DNA of 64,000 nt from Chamaecrista fasciculata (lineage: Eukaryota; Streptophyta; Magnoliopsida; Fabales; Fabaceae): contig QANZ01009509.1 of the NCBI GenBank assembly GCA_003254925.1, positions 77,247-141,246 on the forward strand, in the 5' to 3' direction. Of the stretch, positions 46,538 through 59,498 are shown piece after piece (position 1 is the first letter of the stretch; every line of letters starts with the position of its first letter). Made by a program: the position numbers and the translations under genes. The notes below the pieces were generated by a model. The model made no database searches, was not told the origin of the DNA, and worked only from the letters and a program-made list of their open reading frames with translations.

Positions 46538-48213
46538 CTAAGACTTTCCCTTCATGTTGTCTGTCTGCTTTGAAGTGTTCATTTCTTTGTCTAGTTTGCT
46601 TGCATCCTCAATAATCGTGGCCCTGAATACGTAATAAGAGGGTGGTATCTTTGGGTTTTCATAATGGCTGAAGACCGTTCTTTCCTTTTCAAACCCAAAT
46701 TTCTTATAAAAGTTTATGGCATTTTCATTGCCTCGATTTACGTGCACGTAAACATTTAGCAATCTTTCCTTGAAGCAACAATCAAGAACATGATTCATCA
46801 GCCTCGTTCCTCCATAAACCCCAAGATTTACACGAACCATATTAGAGCCAATGATCTATAAAAACAAAAAAAATTTACAAAAAGATGGCCAAATGTATAT
46901 TTTAATGGTTTTGTATAAAGCTATATATATGCACCAAATATAGCAACTTATCACTTTAAGGCAGCAGGTAATTTGTTGGAGGAAAAAAATGCAAATAATC
47001 CATGATTTATACACTAAATTTGTTTGAAAACAAAACATTTCTAATAATGACAAAGTCTGTATATCATTCCACATTTCTAATTTTGAGTTTGTTTGCTTAC
47101 CAATGCCACGTCGCCGATTAGGTTCAAGAACACCTAAATTCTTTAGGTAGACCCAAGGCAGAGTACCATAGTCGGGCTTCCTTTCAAGCCGGCATTCGAC
47201 TGCTCCAACACAATATTCATCGTAGAGAGCTAAAATTAAATGAACTTTTTATTGTGAAAAATGTCTTACAATGAATTGAATTAGCTCTCTAAAAGAAAAT
47301 TACTGAAACAGAGAGTAAGGAACAAAGAAGCAGAGGATTAATGAACCTAGTTGGGTGAATTCTCCAGAAGCAAGGGAATCGGCAAAGTGATCATCATTGT
47401 AAAGAGAAGGGAAGAGAACTTTAGTGAGCTTCTTGAGCTGGTTTAGGTTTTCGTCTGTTACGCTAACGAGGGAGATTAAATCTTCTTTTTTCTTAAGCTC
47501 TGCAGAATCTAATTCCTCACGCTTCTTGCTACAAACAGAGACAAAAGACCAATATGTGAACACTCACAAAACTTTATTACTAACAAGAGTGGCATGCAAA
47601 ATAATTAGTTAATTACTATTTGGTTTTTAATTAACTTCCTATAATTTTTTTTAAAAAAATTTGCCTATATTTTTATTTTATTTAATAGAAAGCAACTTGT
47701 CATTCGTATATAATCAATCAAATACACTTGATTTTAATCTCTGAACATATATATATATATCATATAAAAAAATCTCAGAATTTTGATGAATGGGAATGTA
47801 AAGGTTTTATTTTGAAACCTGTGAGACGAATCTCCCATATCTAAACATGACCCAAGAGTTTCTTCAGTCGTGTTGACTTCTGAGAAGGGTCGTTTCTTGA
47901 TGAACTTAAAACTGTCTAGCAAGGAGGGTGTGTTTTTATAATAGTTCTGGACCGTCTCTGACATTTCAAACCCCAATTTCTGATAAAAGTTTATAAGAGT
48001 TTCTTCATTGTCTGTATGTACGTGCAAGTAAATCTCAGACACGTTCCTCGGAGCAACGATCAAGAACAAGATTGATTAGCCTCGTTCCTGCATAAACATT
48101 TTCGTCGTTAATTCTTGCATTTTTATAATTTCTGTGATTACAGGTAAAGCCCAATAAGCAAATACCCTTATGGAATTACAGTTAATTTGTTGGGAAAAAT
48201 GCAAATACCATTC

Positions 48214-48861
<648 letters not shown>

Positions 48862-49112
48862 CCTTCCTTTATTATTCACTTCTGAGATTTTCATCAACTT
48901 CGCTGATAAAAATTTCAAATCAGACTCTATCATTTGTGATGTAGATTGTAGAACAATCCCATATTTGTTTGAAAATAAAACATTTCTTATGACGAAGTCT
49001 GTATAATTCTACATCAATGGTTTTTCGTTTTCAAAGTTGAGAGAAAGGAGTATCTGCAAATAATTCAGTTGGAGAGAATTCTAACATTTTCGAATTCTAC
49101 ATGGGAAGAGTT

Positions 49113-50151
49113 TGTTCCTACATGAATATTATTTTATAGTTAATTAATTAATATAAGAAGTGATTCCGCAATATCCTTACTCAGACAAAGTTGGGAATGT
49201 TGTGAAGGAAGGGGGACCCCTCCCTCTTTACTCGGGAATAGTCTTAGGGTGTGGTTTAGTAGGATTGAAGTAAAGGCTCATTCGTGTTCAGTTACGATCA
49301 CTTAAGTAAGTAAGGTAATGACTTATTTTTAGTAATATAGTGTTGTTCTATTGAGCTCAAATCCCACCATCTTAGCTTTATTAGTAAATAGAGGTTATTA
49401 TGAAAGGAAGTAAACTAGCTAAGGACCAAATTGTTATTTTAGCTTACATGTATATCATATTCCTTCACCATTCCTATTCTCACGTTACATGGGAATAAAT
49501 AAGGCATTAAAGTCATTGATATGTACAATAATATGTATTGAAGTCTAATAACCTAAATATGGTAGTTTCATGAGTTTTAAAGGCAATTGAATGTGAATAA
49601 ATAGCATATAATAGAGGAGGTGAACGGCACATACGGTGAGGCCAAATAATCACAATTTAAAGACAATTGATGGAATTAAGTAGCATAATGGGCATCCGTT
49701 GAAGGCAATTACATATTGAAAGCAATTGATTAGGATTATCAAATAAAGTCTATATATACAACATATATAAGTGAGAGAGAAAAAAAAAAGGGGGGAAGAC
49801 ACGCATGACGCAGGGGATATTTGGTGAAGATAGTTAACATATATTAGAGAGACATACATACTTTTCATGAGGGAACCAACACCCCTCTTTCCTTTTAATC
49901 TGAAATATTAGAGAGAACAACTCTCTTCCCTTGAGCTTTTTAGAACATACTTTGTTTTATTATATTTTAAATTCTCTTGTCTTACCCATTTCTTACTTAA
50001 GTGCTTTACTTCTTCTTTATTAAGATCATCCTAGAGATGGTTTCCTATTATTTAATCTAATATTATTATTGTTTATATTTATTATTATTTTACTCTATTT
50101 CTCTTGTATTGCTCTGGACCTGCAAGCACGAACCTACCCGTTCCCGGAACA
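49113..50151. mobile_element. Solo LTR in GNAT unit II (1039 bp)
   Basis: It begins TGTTCCTACATG and ends CCCGGAACA, so the termini are inverse TGTTCC/GGAACA. The direct repeat agagtt (49107-49112 and 50152-50157) flanks it. Unit IV has the uninterrupted sequence at 63089-63100. No coding sequence is present. Confidence 0.85.
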
Positions 50152-50319
50152 AGAGTTATATGTACGGGAAAAGAACAATACAATATACAAGTGCAAATAA
50201 GGGAAGAATTTAAGTTTCTTGCTTACCAATGCCATTTCGCCGATAACATTCGTGAACACCATCGTCCTCCTTTTCAAGATCGCATAAAATTGTTCCAACA
50301 CAGATATCACCGTACAAAG

Positions 50320-51915
50320 CTGAAAGGAAGAAGGAATTAGCATAATAAAATGAACAAACCTCAATCCTTATAACAGGAATGATGTCTATCCATGTACAAT
50401 TTTCAGTGGTGAATACAGATAGATTGGATTGGAAATATACAAACCTCAATCCTTATACACAAGATTAAGAAGATAAATGGTATATTATATGTAGTCAATG
50501 AACTTATAGCTCATATTGCGCACATGATGTGAAGGATTCAATCCTTTATGCGAAAAAAAGGCAAAGGAAATGCACCACTCCGTTGCAAGGTAACCCCAAA
50601 AGAGAAAAAAAAGTATAATGATAAGGATGTTATTTATATTTCAAAGAGTAAACATATTTTTTAGTCTTTAAATTTGTCTTGAAATTAAAATTTAGTCATT
50701 GGATATTGGAAATATACTTTTTAGTCTATGATTTTTTATGATGATGTTTTAGAGACTAAATGGTCAACATTTATTGCAAAATCAGAGACCAAAAAGTGTA
50801 TTTCTAAAGTTCAGGGACTGAATTGCAGTTTTGAGACAAATTCGTAGAGTAAAACAAGTTTACTCTATTTCTTAAAGTTCAATTCAAATAAAGAAATTTT
50901 GACAACTTCAATTTCGGGGCTCAGTGTTTATTTACTTTGTAAACATTAAATTATAACACACAATTGAAAAACTTACGATGATATAATACCAAACAAGATC
51001 AAAATTTCATTTAAGCTGTTGTAGTTGAATATGGGTAGGACTAAGTTGCATTTATTTTCCAGATTTAGAACTGATATGTAATTATCTCCTTTTCTGTTTT
51101 CCAAAATTATATTTTAACCCCAAAAAAATTTTGTAATTTTTATTTTAACCCAAATTTTTCTTTATTCAATGTTGAATCAAAGTACTAATGTACTATAGAG
51201 ATAGTCATTATTATAATATAAGGTAGGTTGACTCGCACAAGACACAAAACTCAATCTCACTCACCCTTATATGGTTATGAAACCTTCAAAAATATAAATC
51301 ACGAAAACTAAGTAGAATGAAATTGGCTATTAACTATAAAGAGATCCAAAAAAAATACTATAAAGCGATCCAAATTCTGTGAATTCTGTCAATGCAGAAA
51401 CTAATACATTGTTTCTACAAACATGAAAAGGGCTGCTATTATTGCAATTGATAACCAAAACGTGTTTGCCTAATGTCAAGAAGGAAAATCTAATACCACA
51501 TGTACAAAAATTTTCAGAATTTTGATGAATGAGAGTGGCGACCTAATAGCACTTACCAAAAAAAACACAGAAGGGTAATGAAAGAAGAGGAAGGGACTCT
51601 AAAAATGATGAAGGAAGGAGAATAATGGGAAGACTAGTTGAAAATCATGGTTAAGGTTTTCAATTTAACCTGTGAATCTGTGATAATCAACATATCCTAA
51701 GACTTTGTCTTCATGTTGTCTGTCTGCTACGAAGTGTTACTTATAATCGTGGCCCTGAATACGTAATAAGAAAGCAACTTGTCATTTGTATATAATCAAT
51801 CAAATACACTTGATTTTAAAATCTCTGAACATATATATATAAATATATATTTATATCATATAAAAAAAATCTCAGAATTTTGATGAATGGGAATGTAAAG
51901 GTTTTATTTTGAAAC
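50320..51915. other. Junction of GNAT units II and III
   Basis: To about 50995 this is the upstream flank of unit II. At about 50997 it joins abruptly to sequence equivalent to 45990 onwards (3' flank of the next unit), so a deletion removed the rest. At 51770-51775 the tail of a C2 module ('gaatacgtaataag') joins directly to intron sequence equivalent to 41812. A second deletion has therefore removed most of C2 together with M and N of unit III. Confidence 0.65.
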
Positions 51916-52204
51916 CTGTGAGACGAATCTCCCATATCTGAACATGACCCAAGAGTTTCTTCAGTCGTGTTGATTTCTGAGAAGGGTCGTTTCTTTATCT
52001 GGTTTGCAGCAATATTAATCTTGGTGAACTTGAAACTTGACCCAAGAGTTTTTTTATTTATAAAGTTGTTCTTGATCGTTTCTGTCATTTCAAACCCCAA
52101 TTTCTTATAAAAGTTTATGGCATCTTCATTATCTGTTTCCAAGTAAATCTCAGACACGTTTCCCTTGGAGCAATGACCAAGAACATGATTTATCAGCTTC
52201 GTTC
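51916..52204 (-). pseudogene. Orphan C1 module of GNAT unit III
   Basis: A single exon with acceptor and donor like the other C1 modules. It starts after the acceptor with GTKLINHVLGHCSK, then EIYLETDNEDAINFYKKLGFE, and ends with the linker IKKRPFSEINTTEETLG..DSSH. It is open throughout, but its upstream M module and the downstream N-M-C2 modules are missing, so it is a remnant. Confidence 0.75.
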
Positions 52205-52871
52205 CTGCACAAACACGTTTCCCTCCGTTAGTTTGATGATGTGGTCGTTAAATGATGATGTGTCACTATTAAATAATGAGTTGGCTTACAAATCATCTAT
52301 CACTATAATCATGGCAGTGGAAACTTAAGGATTAAAACAAAATTTTGAGCAAAATTGAAGGATCAAAATAGGACTTTGGCCTATAAAATATGACTAGGAT
52401 AGATGATTTGGAAGTCTACTCATCATTTAACAGTGACACATAATTTAAAGCATATAAAAATTATAATAATTTAAATTAACATAATTTAAAGGCTTAAATG
52501 TAATTTATCTTACTCAATTATCTTACACACACTAGAGCTTCTACCCCTTAATATATTAACAGGTGCTACTATACGCAACAAATTCTCATTACCAATAGTT
52601 ACATAATTCACACTCAAGATAACATACTATACTACTCCCCCTCACAATATTTGTCATAATTTAATAGATGTGCAAAGACCAAGAAAATGATCAGTTCATC
52701 TTAAATTAAAAAAAATATAAGATAAAAAAATTATAACATCCTTATTTATTCTTTTCTGTTTTCAAAGAATATTCATTATTAAGAGAGAATAAGTAGGGAT
52801 AAAATTGTAAAAAGATAATTAATACTTTCTTAATTTTGTAAAACGTTAGATATTTTAAAATATACAAATTC
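52205..52871. other. Spacer after GNAT unit III remnant
   Basis: AT-rich with one MITE-like inverted phrase pair ('gtcgttaaatgatgatgtgtcac' near 52245 and 'catcatttaacagtgacac' near 52420). No gene is seen. Confidence 0.4.
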
Positions 52872-53775
52872 TCAAAATTATGGAAGATATTGTGAACCAA
52901 AAAAAGAGTAAGACAAACTACAATGCTATCCACTGAAGCAGATATACAAGCAAATACCCACTTGATCTTTTTATTAAGTTTATTTTTCGACGCGATCCTT
53001 TTCATATTTTTTTTACACTAACTTGTAAAATTTTATATGAAATGTGCGGTTCTTCAATGCTATCCATTAATATTTTTTATCTTATTTTTTGACGTGATCC
53101 TATTCTTCACCACCGCGAATGAGCCGGAGGCTCGATATATGGACGTGCTAAAATAAATTTGGTCAAAACATTAATATTAACTTAGTATTATTTGACCTCA
53201 TTTCTCAATAATCTTAATTAAACAAAGAAATAACTCGTCAAAAATAATTATAACTTCAATTCCATTATCAGATTTGAAACGAAAAAGAGATATGATCAAA
53301 TTCATGAAACAAGCGACACAATTTCATGTTCGGTTTGACCTCATTTGTCGATGACTCCAACTAAATAAAAAAAAAAACTTGTCAAATTTAATTTATAGCT
53401 CTGATTTAATTGCATTTGGGTTCGAAATGAGCGAGAAATAACCATATTCAACAGCGAGAGACAAATAATGAAACTTTTAGAAAACATTAAGAACCAAAAC
53501 GGAACAAAAAATTATTTAAGGACCATAATGAGGTTTTAACCTTTCCTATTATTATTCATTCGCATTCAAATTCCAAACACAACCACCCTATCTAATACAT
53601 TTTTTCTACAAACATGAAAAGGGCTGCTATTATGTACTTCTTTGGCTATTGCAATTGATAACCAAATTTCTTTGCCTAATGTCAAGAAGGAAAATCTAAT
53701 ACCTCATGTAAAAATGATGATTCCCCATCTTTGTTTAAAGAGAGAATCTTTCCTCCAAAATCTCTCTCATTTGGG
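52872..53775. repeat. 904-bp direct repeat, copy 1
   Basis: Nearly identical to 59499-60401 in the same orientation, with sharp edges on both sides. Its right part contains the outer 3' flank of the GNAT unit ('ggaccataatgaggttttaacc', 'gaaaagggctgctatt'), so it is probably the remaining edge of a lost unit. Confidence 0.8.
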
Positions 53776-56137
53776 TTGCCGCTACTGCCATCTTTGTATT
53801 TGGCCCAATGTATTTTTTTGTTATTATAGGTTGAAATAATATAATGGTCACTTAACTTTAATTAATGTTTCATATTTGTCCCTTGAGTTTGAATTGTGTC
53901 AAAATAATCCTTTAAATTTTGAAATCATTCTAAAAGTAATTTTTTGACTTTAATTTAATTGTTGATTAATGGTGTTAAAATATGAATGAAACATAAATCC
54001 ATTTTATTTTTATTTTGTTAAGATATTATGTTGTTAATATCATATATATTTTTATTGAATATCAACCATCAAATAAAATAAATTGAGAAATTCTCTATCT
54101 ACTCTAACTTATTCTCTTTTCTCCTTCTATTATTACCCTTCTTCTCTATAATTTATAAACTTATAGCACCAATATGATGAAGAAACCACATGAATGTAAA
54201 GTTGATTGTGAAACTCAAAAACTCACTTAATGTTATCACTAACCATCAAAAGTTAAGCAATCTCAGAAGTAGTGTTGTTAAGAGATAAACCGCCAAGTGG
54301 AAAACAAAAATTAAAAGGAATCTATTGTCTCATACATCAAATTAGTACTTTTTTAAAAAGTCAAACCCGTTGTCTCATACATCAACATTAATCCCAAAAC
54401 ATAGGCTTATATCACTCATGAGTTAAAGATAAAGTTGGTGATTCAAATTTCAAAGTCATCAATAATTTTTAAACTTTCTGCATCTTGCTCTTTTGCAAGT
54501 TGAGCTCAAGGGTCAGCATTCTTGTTCTTCACAAGGCCTGTATTGTCTTGTTTCAAAATAAGGAGTAATATCAGCTTAAAGCAAATAAATGTTATTGAGC
54601 ATGGAGAAGCAAGAATGATTACTACCTAGAGGAAACACCAAATGACACGAACGAAAGAAAATGGAGCAATTAAAATGAATTTACTATCTTAAATTGATTG
54701 ATAAAAAATATAGAATATTAACAATTTGGTCCTTGAAAGATTAATGGCTTAACAACTTGGTCCATAAAAAATTAAACTACACAGTTTAGTCCTTCTTAGA
54801 TTAAAACGATATACTCTTTATTCCTTGAAATATTGAAACGGTAAACTTTTTAGTCCATGAAAAGGATTAATAAGTAAATTGCTTTGATCTATCAGAGACT
54901 AAATTGTGTATTTCAATCTTTCAAAGAATGAATTGTCAATTGAGTGATCTTCCAAGGACCAAATATCCTTTTATCCCCATTGAAGGTATATTATTTTAAG
55001 TATTGAATAAAACCACATCATTAATTATTAACTTAAATAATGTTAATTCTTATAGTGATATTATAAATTTATAACTTTCTCAAAAAATTGTCAATAATAT
55101 TAATAATTTGAAAATAAAATTAGAAAGATTCGAATATCATGCATAATTGTGTACTCACAAGAATTACATTAAATCTGCTACATTTACTATATGATTCATT
55201 TTGATTTTTCAAATGAATCAGAAAGATTGAATTGGTTACATTGCGTAATTGTCGAAGAATAATTTTTTCCCAAATTGATAATAATTATTTACTTTATCAT
55301 TAAAATTACAATATTTATTATCAGATAAAATATTGCATAATTTGGAGTTCATTAATATTCCATTAAATACAAATGAAAAATATATTACATTAGATATGAC
55401 ACATATGCTAACTCATAATGAAAAAGATATTATGTTAATACTGATATTGATATGTATTAGACATTGACATTGACAGTAACACGTTAAATTTTCAATGTGT
55501 TAATTTTTAAAATTACATGACACAACGACAGGTAGGAATGTCAAAATGGGCCTAGGCATTGATAATTTTTAACGAAACTTAAAAAATTATAATATTTATT
55601 CATAAAAAGTGTAAATAATCATATAATTGTAACAGAAACAATTGAAAATTTAAATATTTAGGATTTATTATCAAATTATGAACAAATAGTTTTTGTCAAA
55701 GTCCAAAAAATTATTCAATTATAAATCCAATAAATGATTTTTTTTGGCCAACAATAAGTGAATTTTAAAGAGAAATAAATATCATTAATCATAATAAATG
55801 TTACCATAAATCACTCTTACAAATTCAACAATTCATGATTTGATAGGAAATTGAGATGATAAATAATTAAAATTTAGAACTATTAAATAAATTTAAATAT
55901 CTATATAATTAAAATTTAACTAAAATTAAATTAAAATATAAATGATTATTATATATTAAAAAATAAAATACAACATTTAAATAAATCTATATATATAAAT
56001 GTTACATCGAAATCCAGATGCTCTAGTTACACAATTGAGAATCAATTTTGTATAATAGTAGAGAGCTAGGAAGCATATTAATTAATATTTATCCCATTTC
56101 TTAATTGAATATTTCATAATATTTATTCTTGTGAATG
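53776..56137. other. AT-rich spacer
   Basis: Very AT-rich. Inverted 'ttggtcc' and 'ggaccaa' phrases at 54720-54970 suggest an old MITE. I see no gene, RNA gene or clear element ends. Confidence 0.5.
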
Positions 56138-56720
56138 TACGGGTCAGTTCGTTTCCGTTTTTTTTAGAATTTGTTTTAATTATAATCATGTTTTGATTAT
56201 AATCAAATTTGATTATTTTTGTAGTGGTGTTTGGATGATTGTTGATTATTTGTGTGAAATTATTAAAATGGGTATGTAATGATTGTGGTAGGTGGATAAA
56301 AAGTAAGGAAATTGATAAATTGTATAGGGGTATAAATGGAAGAAAAAGTTTGAAAAAATAAGGTGTGATTTGATTATAATAAAAGTGTGTTTGGATGTGA
56401 TTGTTGTTTTGAAAAAAAAACAAAAATGTTACTGTTTGCCTTGAAAAACGTGAAATCTTGATTATTTTTGTGAGTAGGTTGGGGGATATTTTTCCGAATC
56501 GGTGCACCGTTTCATTTTTTGTCTACGAAACGGTGCACCAACGAGGATTAAAGTGTCTTTGAGTGTCGATATTCGGTGCACCAGCGAAGAAAATCGGTGC
56601 ACCGATTCGCATCAGATGAGAGAGAAACCCTGAAGCTGGCGGACCCGAAATTTTTATTGATTTTGGCATAAATCTCTCTCTCTCCCCCTCTCTCTCTCCC
56701 TACTGTAACAACGAAGGCAG

Positions 56721-56846
56721 ATGAATTGCATTAGCTCAATTGTTGCCATTGTTGCCCTTGTCGTTGGAAGAAGCAGAGCAGAAAAGAACTCCCTTAAAAG
56801 TTTCATACAAAGTGAATTACATTTTGGATTTTTGATGATGAGGTAA
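56721..56846 (+). other. Short open frame inside the transposon, possible captured first exon
   Basis: After a CT-rich leader-like stretch an ATG opens 41 codons starting MNCISSIVAIVALVVGRSRA, hydrophobic like a signal peptide, ending TAA within a donor-like GAGGTAAAAT. I do not recognise it. It may be chance. Confidence 0.25.
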
Positions 56847-57117
56847 AATCAAAATCAAAGTAGATTGGACGACACATCATAAGACCTAAACATTTTTCGA
56901 TTTCGCAGATCAAAACTAGAAATTAAAGAAACCTATAAAACTATACAGTACATATAGTATCCCCACTTTCTTGCTCTCTGCAATTTTCTTTTTCCTCTTT
57001 GATTCATACAATAACCTGACTCATGAGAATCAGATTAGAGATGGGTCGGGTTAGAGCAATTAATTTGGGTTTGGGTGAGTTATCTTATTTTAATAAAACT
57101 ACTTAAAAACCCTCACT

Positions 57118-57255
57118 TAAAGAGGCTGATTTTCCGTCGAGAACGGCGTGGTGGGCGGTGACGGCGATGGAGAAGCCGGTGTTTGGGAAAAGAGTGATTT
57201 GCAGAGACAAAATGGAAGCGAGAGAGAGAACAGTGGGGAGGAAGAAGAAAAACAA
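57118..57255 (-). pseudogene. Captured fragment of a BAHD acyltransferase
   Basis: On the minus strand a frame reads LSLQITLFPNTGFSI, then AVTAHHAVLDGKSAS. It contains the H-H-A-V-L-D catalytic motif (HXXXD) of BAHD acyl-CoA-dependent acyltransferases, in the form typical of the anthocyanin/flavonoid malonyltransferase clade. Only about 40 residues are present. There is no start, no DFGWG motif and no continuation, so it is a gene fragment carried by the transposon and not a working enzyme. Confidence 0.75.
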
Positions 57256-57566
57256 TGGCTAAAATATGAATTTCAATCCTAAATTATTTGGACAAAATAA
57301 CAATTTAGCCCAACACAAGAATGAGTATTTCCAAAATGGTCCAATATTGAGGTAAATGACCATTTTGCCCTTTGTGATTGGTGATTGAATGTATTAGAGT
57401 ATAGGTAATTATAGGTTTATGTATAGGGGTATAAGTGTAATTGAGTGTGTTTAATTATTTAAAAATCATGATTATAATTGAATCAGGAAAAAAACGTAAA
57501 CGAACATGTTTATTATGATTATAATCAAAACATATTATAATCAAAACGGAAACGAACTGAGCCTAC

Positions 57567-59195
57567 ATCTGATTGTTGAACTGTTTTAAAGTTACTTCTT
57601 CTTTTTCTTTGAATTACTTTTACAAATAATAATTCTTCAACTCCTCCTTAGAATCTAAGCTAAAAAAAATTAATCTCAAAATTTAAATTAGCAATCATAA
57701 TTTCCAAAATACTTGATTGGGTAACTTAATTAAAGGTTATATCAATATAATTGAAATAAATATTTGACCATATATGATACCATTACAAATTGATTTTATA
57801 CATGAATGTAGATATTTTATTTCTCTACACTCATAATTGGTTTTAACATTGAAAAAAGCAATTACTTTGAGTATGTCTGATTGACCCAAAAAAATTAATG
57901 TACATTATAGATTGTTTTATATTATTCTATGATTATCTACATTAAGTAAAACATTTCATAATTTATTATGTGATTTATATTGAATGAGAAGTGTCAACAG
58001 ATAGGTTACTTGACTTATAATGGAGCTATCTATTTTCCTTTTACTTATAGGTACAATAGATAAATTTAAAATTGACTATATATTATATTAAAGCTAACTG
58101 AAACATATTAAATTGACATAATAAAACCAAAAACTAATTTTAAAATCATCATATAATAAATTATTATTACTTTTTTGACCTGATCTTATACTAAATTATT
58201 AGATGTCATATTTTTTCAAGATTGCAAATGTATGTGTAAGAAGAAATAAAGAGATACTATAAATTATTCTATATCAATTTTTTGGAAGTAAAAACATTGC
58301 ATTGATTTTATAGGATTTTGCTTTGCATACTCTACTGATAATATTTTATTTTGCTCAAGTTCCATTTTGGTCCATCATGTTCTTTTTATCCCTCGTGTTT
58401 TTAAAAAGTTTGACCGTTAGTGCTAGACTCTTTTTATCCACTTTTTTTGTTTTAAAAAAAAAGAAAGAAACTAACTTTTATCTCACAATAATTTTGCTCT
58501 TTTACAAAAGGGAAAGACCTTAATACAAAATAACAAAATTGTTGGGAGATGAAAGTGAATTTTTTATTTTTATTTTTCCTTTTTTAAAGGAAAAATAGAT
58601 GGAAAAGAGTTAAGGACGAAAAAAAATTGAGGGATCAAAATAAAACTTTGAGCAAATATGAAGGATCAAAATAAGACTTTGGCCTTATCTTTTTTTTGTA
58701 ACTCCTTTAACACAAAAGTTTTATAAATGTATAACAACACGATGGGGTTGTTCTTTACATCACATGAGCTAGCTAGAAAACACCTGTTAACAAATTCACA
58801 TGGTCTAGAAAATTCTTAAAGACTTAAATAAAATTCTTGCGCTTTTATTTTACAATTTCCTTGTTCTAACTCCTCTCGTAAAGCAATAAACCCATAAAGA
58901 AATTAACTTTACAATTGAACTGATATATATATATATATATATATTACAGTCTCACAGGAAAAAAAAACTAATGTACAACGCCTTCAGTGTCCCACTTTTT
59001 TCGCACACCAACTTTATTTCTTACAAAATTATTTTCATCTTTATCACATCTTCTATCGCAGGTCTACTACCTATTTATAATAAAAGAAGATAGAGAAAGA
59101 TGAAAAGAATTAGATACAGATATGAGACAACGAATGTCAATGTAGGAAGTATGTTGCTCAAATCGCATGAGTAGGTTGGGGAAGCAAACTTCAAC
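57567..59195. other. AT-rich spacer
   Basis: AT-rich. There is a TA microsatellite at about 58923-58945 and inverted 'ccattttggtcc' and 'ggatcaaaataa' phrases at 58360-58680 resembling an old MITE. No gene is recognisable. Confidence 0.5.
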
Positions 59196-59429
59196 CTGGC
59201 ATATAGTATAAATTTTGGTTGGACAATAGACCTGGATAAAAAAACAGAGGAGTAAGAAAGCCTTTGAAAATATATAAGCATGTATACATTTCCTCTCCAC
59301 TGAAATGAGGTAGAAGATTAATATAAGAGTAACCCAAGAATAATTTCATACATACCTTAATGAAATATCAAGATCATCAGGGTTTGGATTAATATTAGCT
59401 GCCCTCATTCTTGATAATTTTGTTAGCAC
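59196..59429 (-). pseudogene. Two orphan exons of an unidentified gene
   Basis: Exon a (59429-59356) and exon b (59231-59196) both have good AG acceptors and GT donors and join in frame as LTKLSRMRAANINPNPDDL, then DISLRSIVQPKFILYAR. The peptide looks like real protein, but I do not recognise the family. No upstream or downstream exon is visible nearby, and exon a starts only about 70 bp from an inserted direct repeat (59499), so the gene was probably cut by rearrangement. Confidence 0.4.
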
Positions 59430-59498
59430 CTATGCAAGTTCACCATTAAAAACATTATCTTTGAATTAGTACGCATGGGACTAATGGAGCTCACCCTA

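Larger units (their letters stand above)
56141..57563. mobile_element. Gene-capturing TIR transposon, PIF/Harbinger-like
   Basis: Left end GGGTCAGTTCGTTTCCG and the inverse of the right end GGCTCAGTTCGTTTCCG agree at 16 of 17 positions. The inverted repeat continues with 'attataatcatgttttgattataatc' words. A 3-bp direct repeat tac (56138-56140 and 57564-57566) flanks it, which together with the termini suggests PIF/Harbinger, though three bases are weak evidence. The interior carries a BAHD acyltransferase fragment, a CT-rich leader-like stretch at 56665-56705 and a repeated GGTGCACC motif. No transposase is seen. Confidence 0.65.

Noticed and set aside
47300..47563. Stand-alone small gene starting at the N module of GNAT unit II (and the same at 41406-41687)
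   Set aside because: The apparent start is GTG, not ATG, preceded by an in-frame stop, and the frame simply runs through the intron acceptor. The module is an internal exon.
56082..56507. 141-codon minus-strand open frame
   Set aside because: It is made of the inverted-repeat arm of the transposon and consists largely of Asn, Ile, Phe and His from AT-rich sequence; it does not look like a protein.
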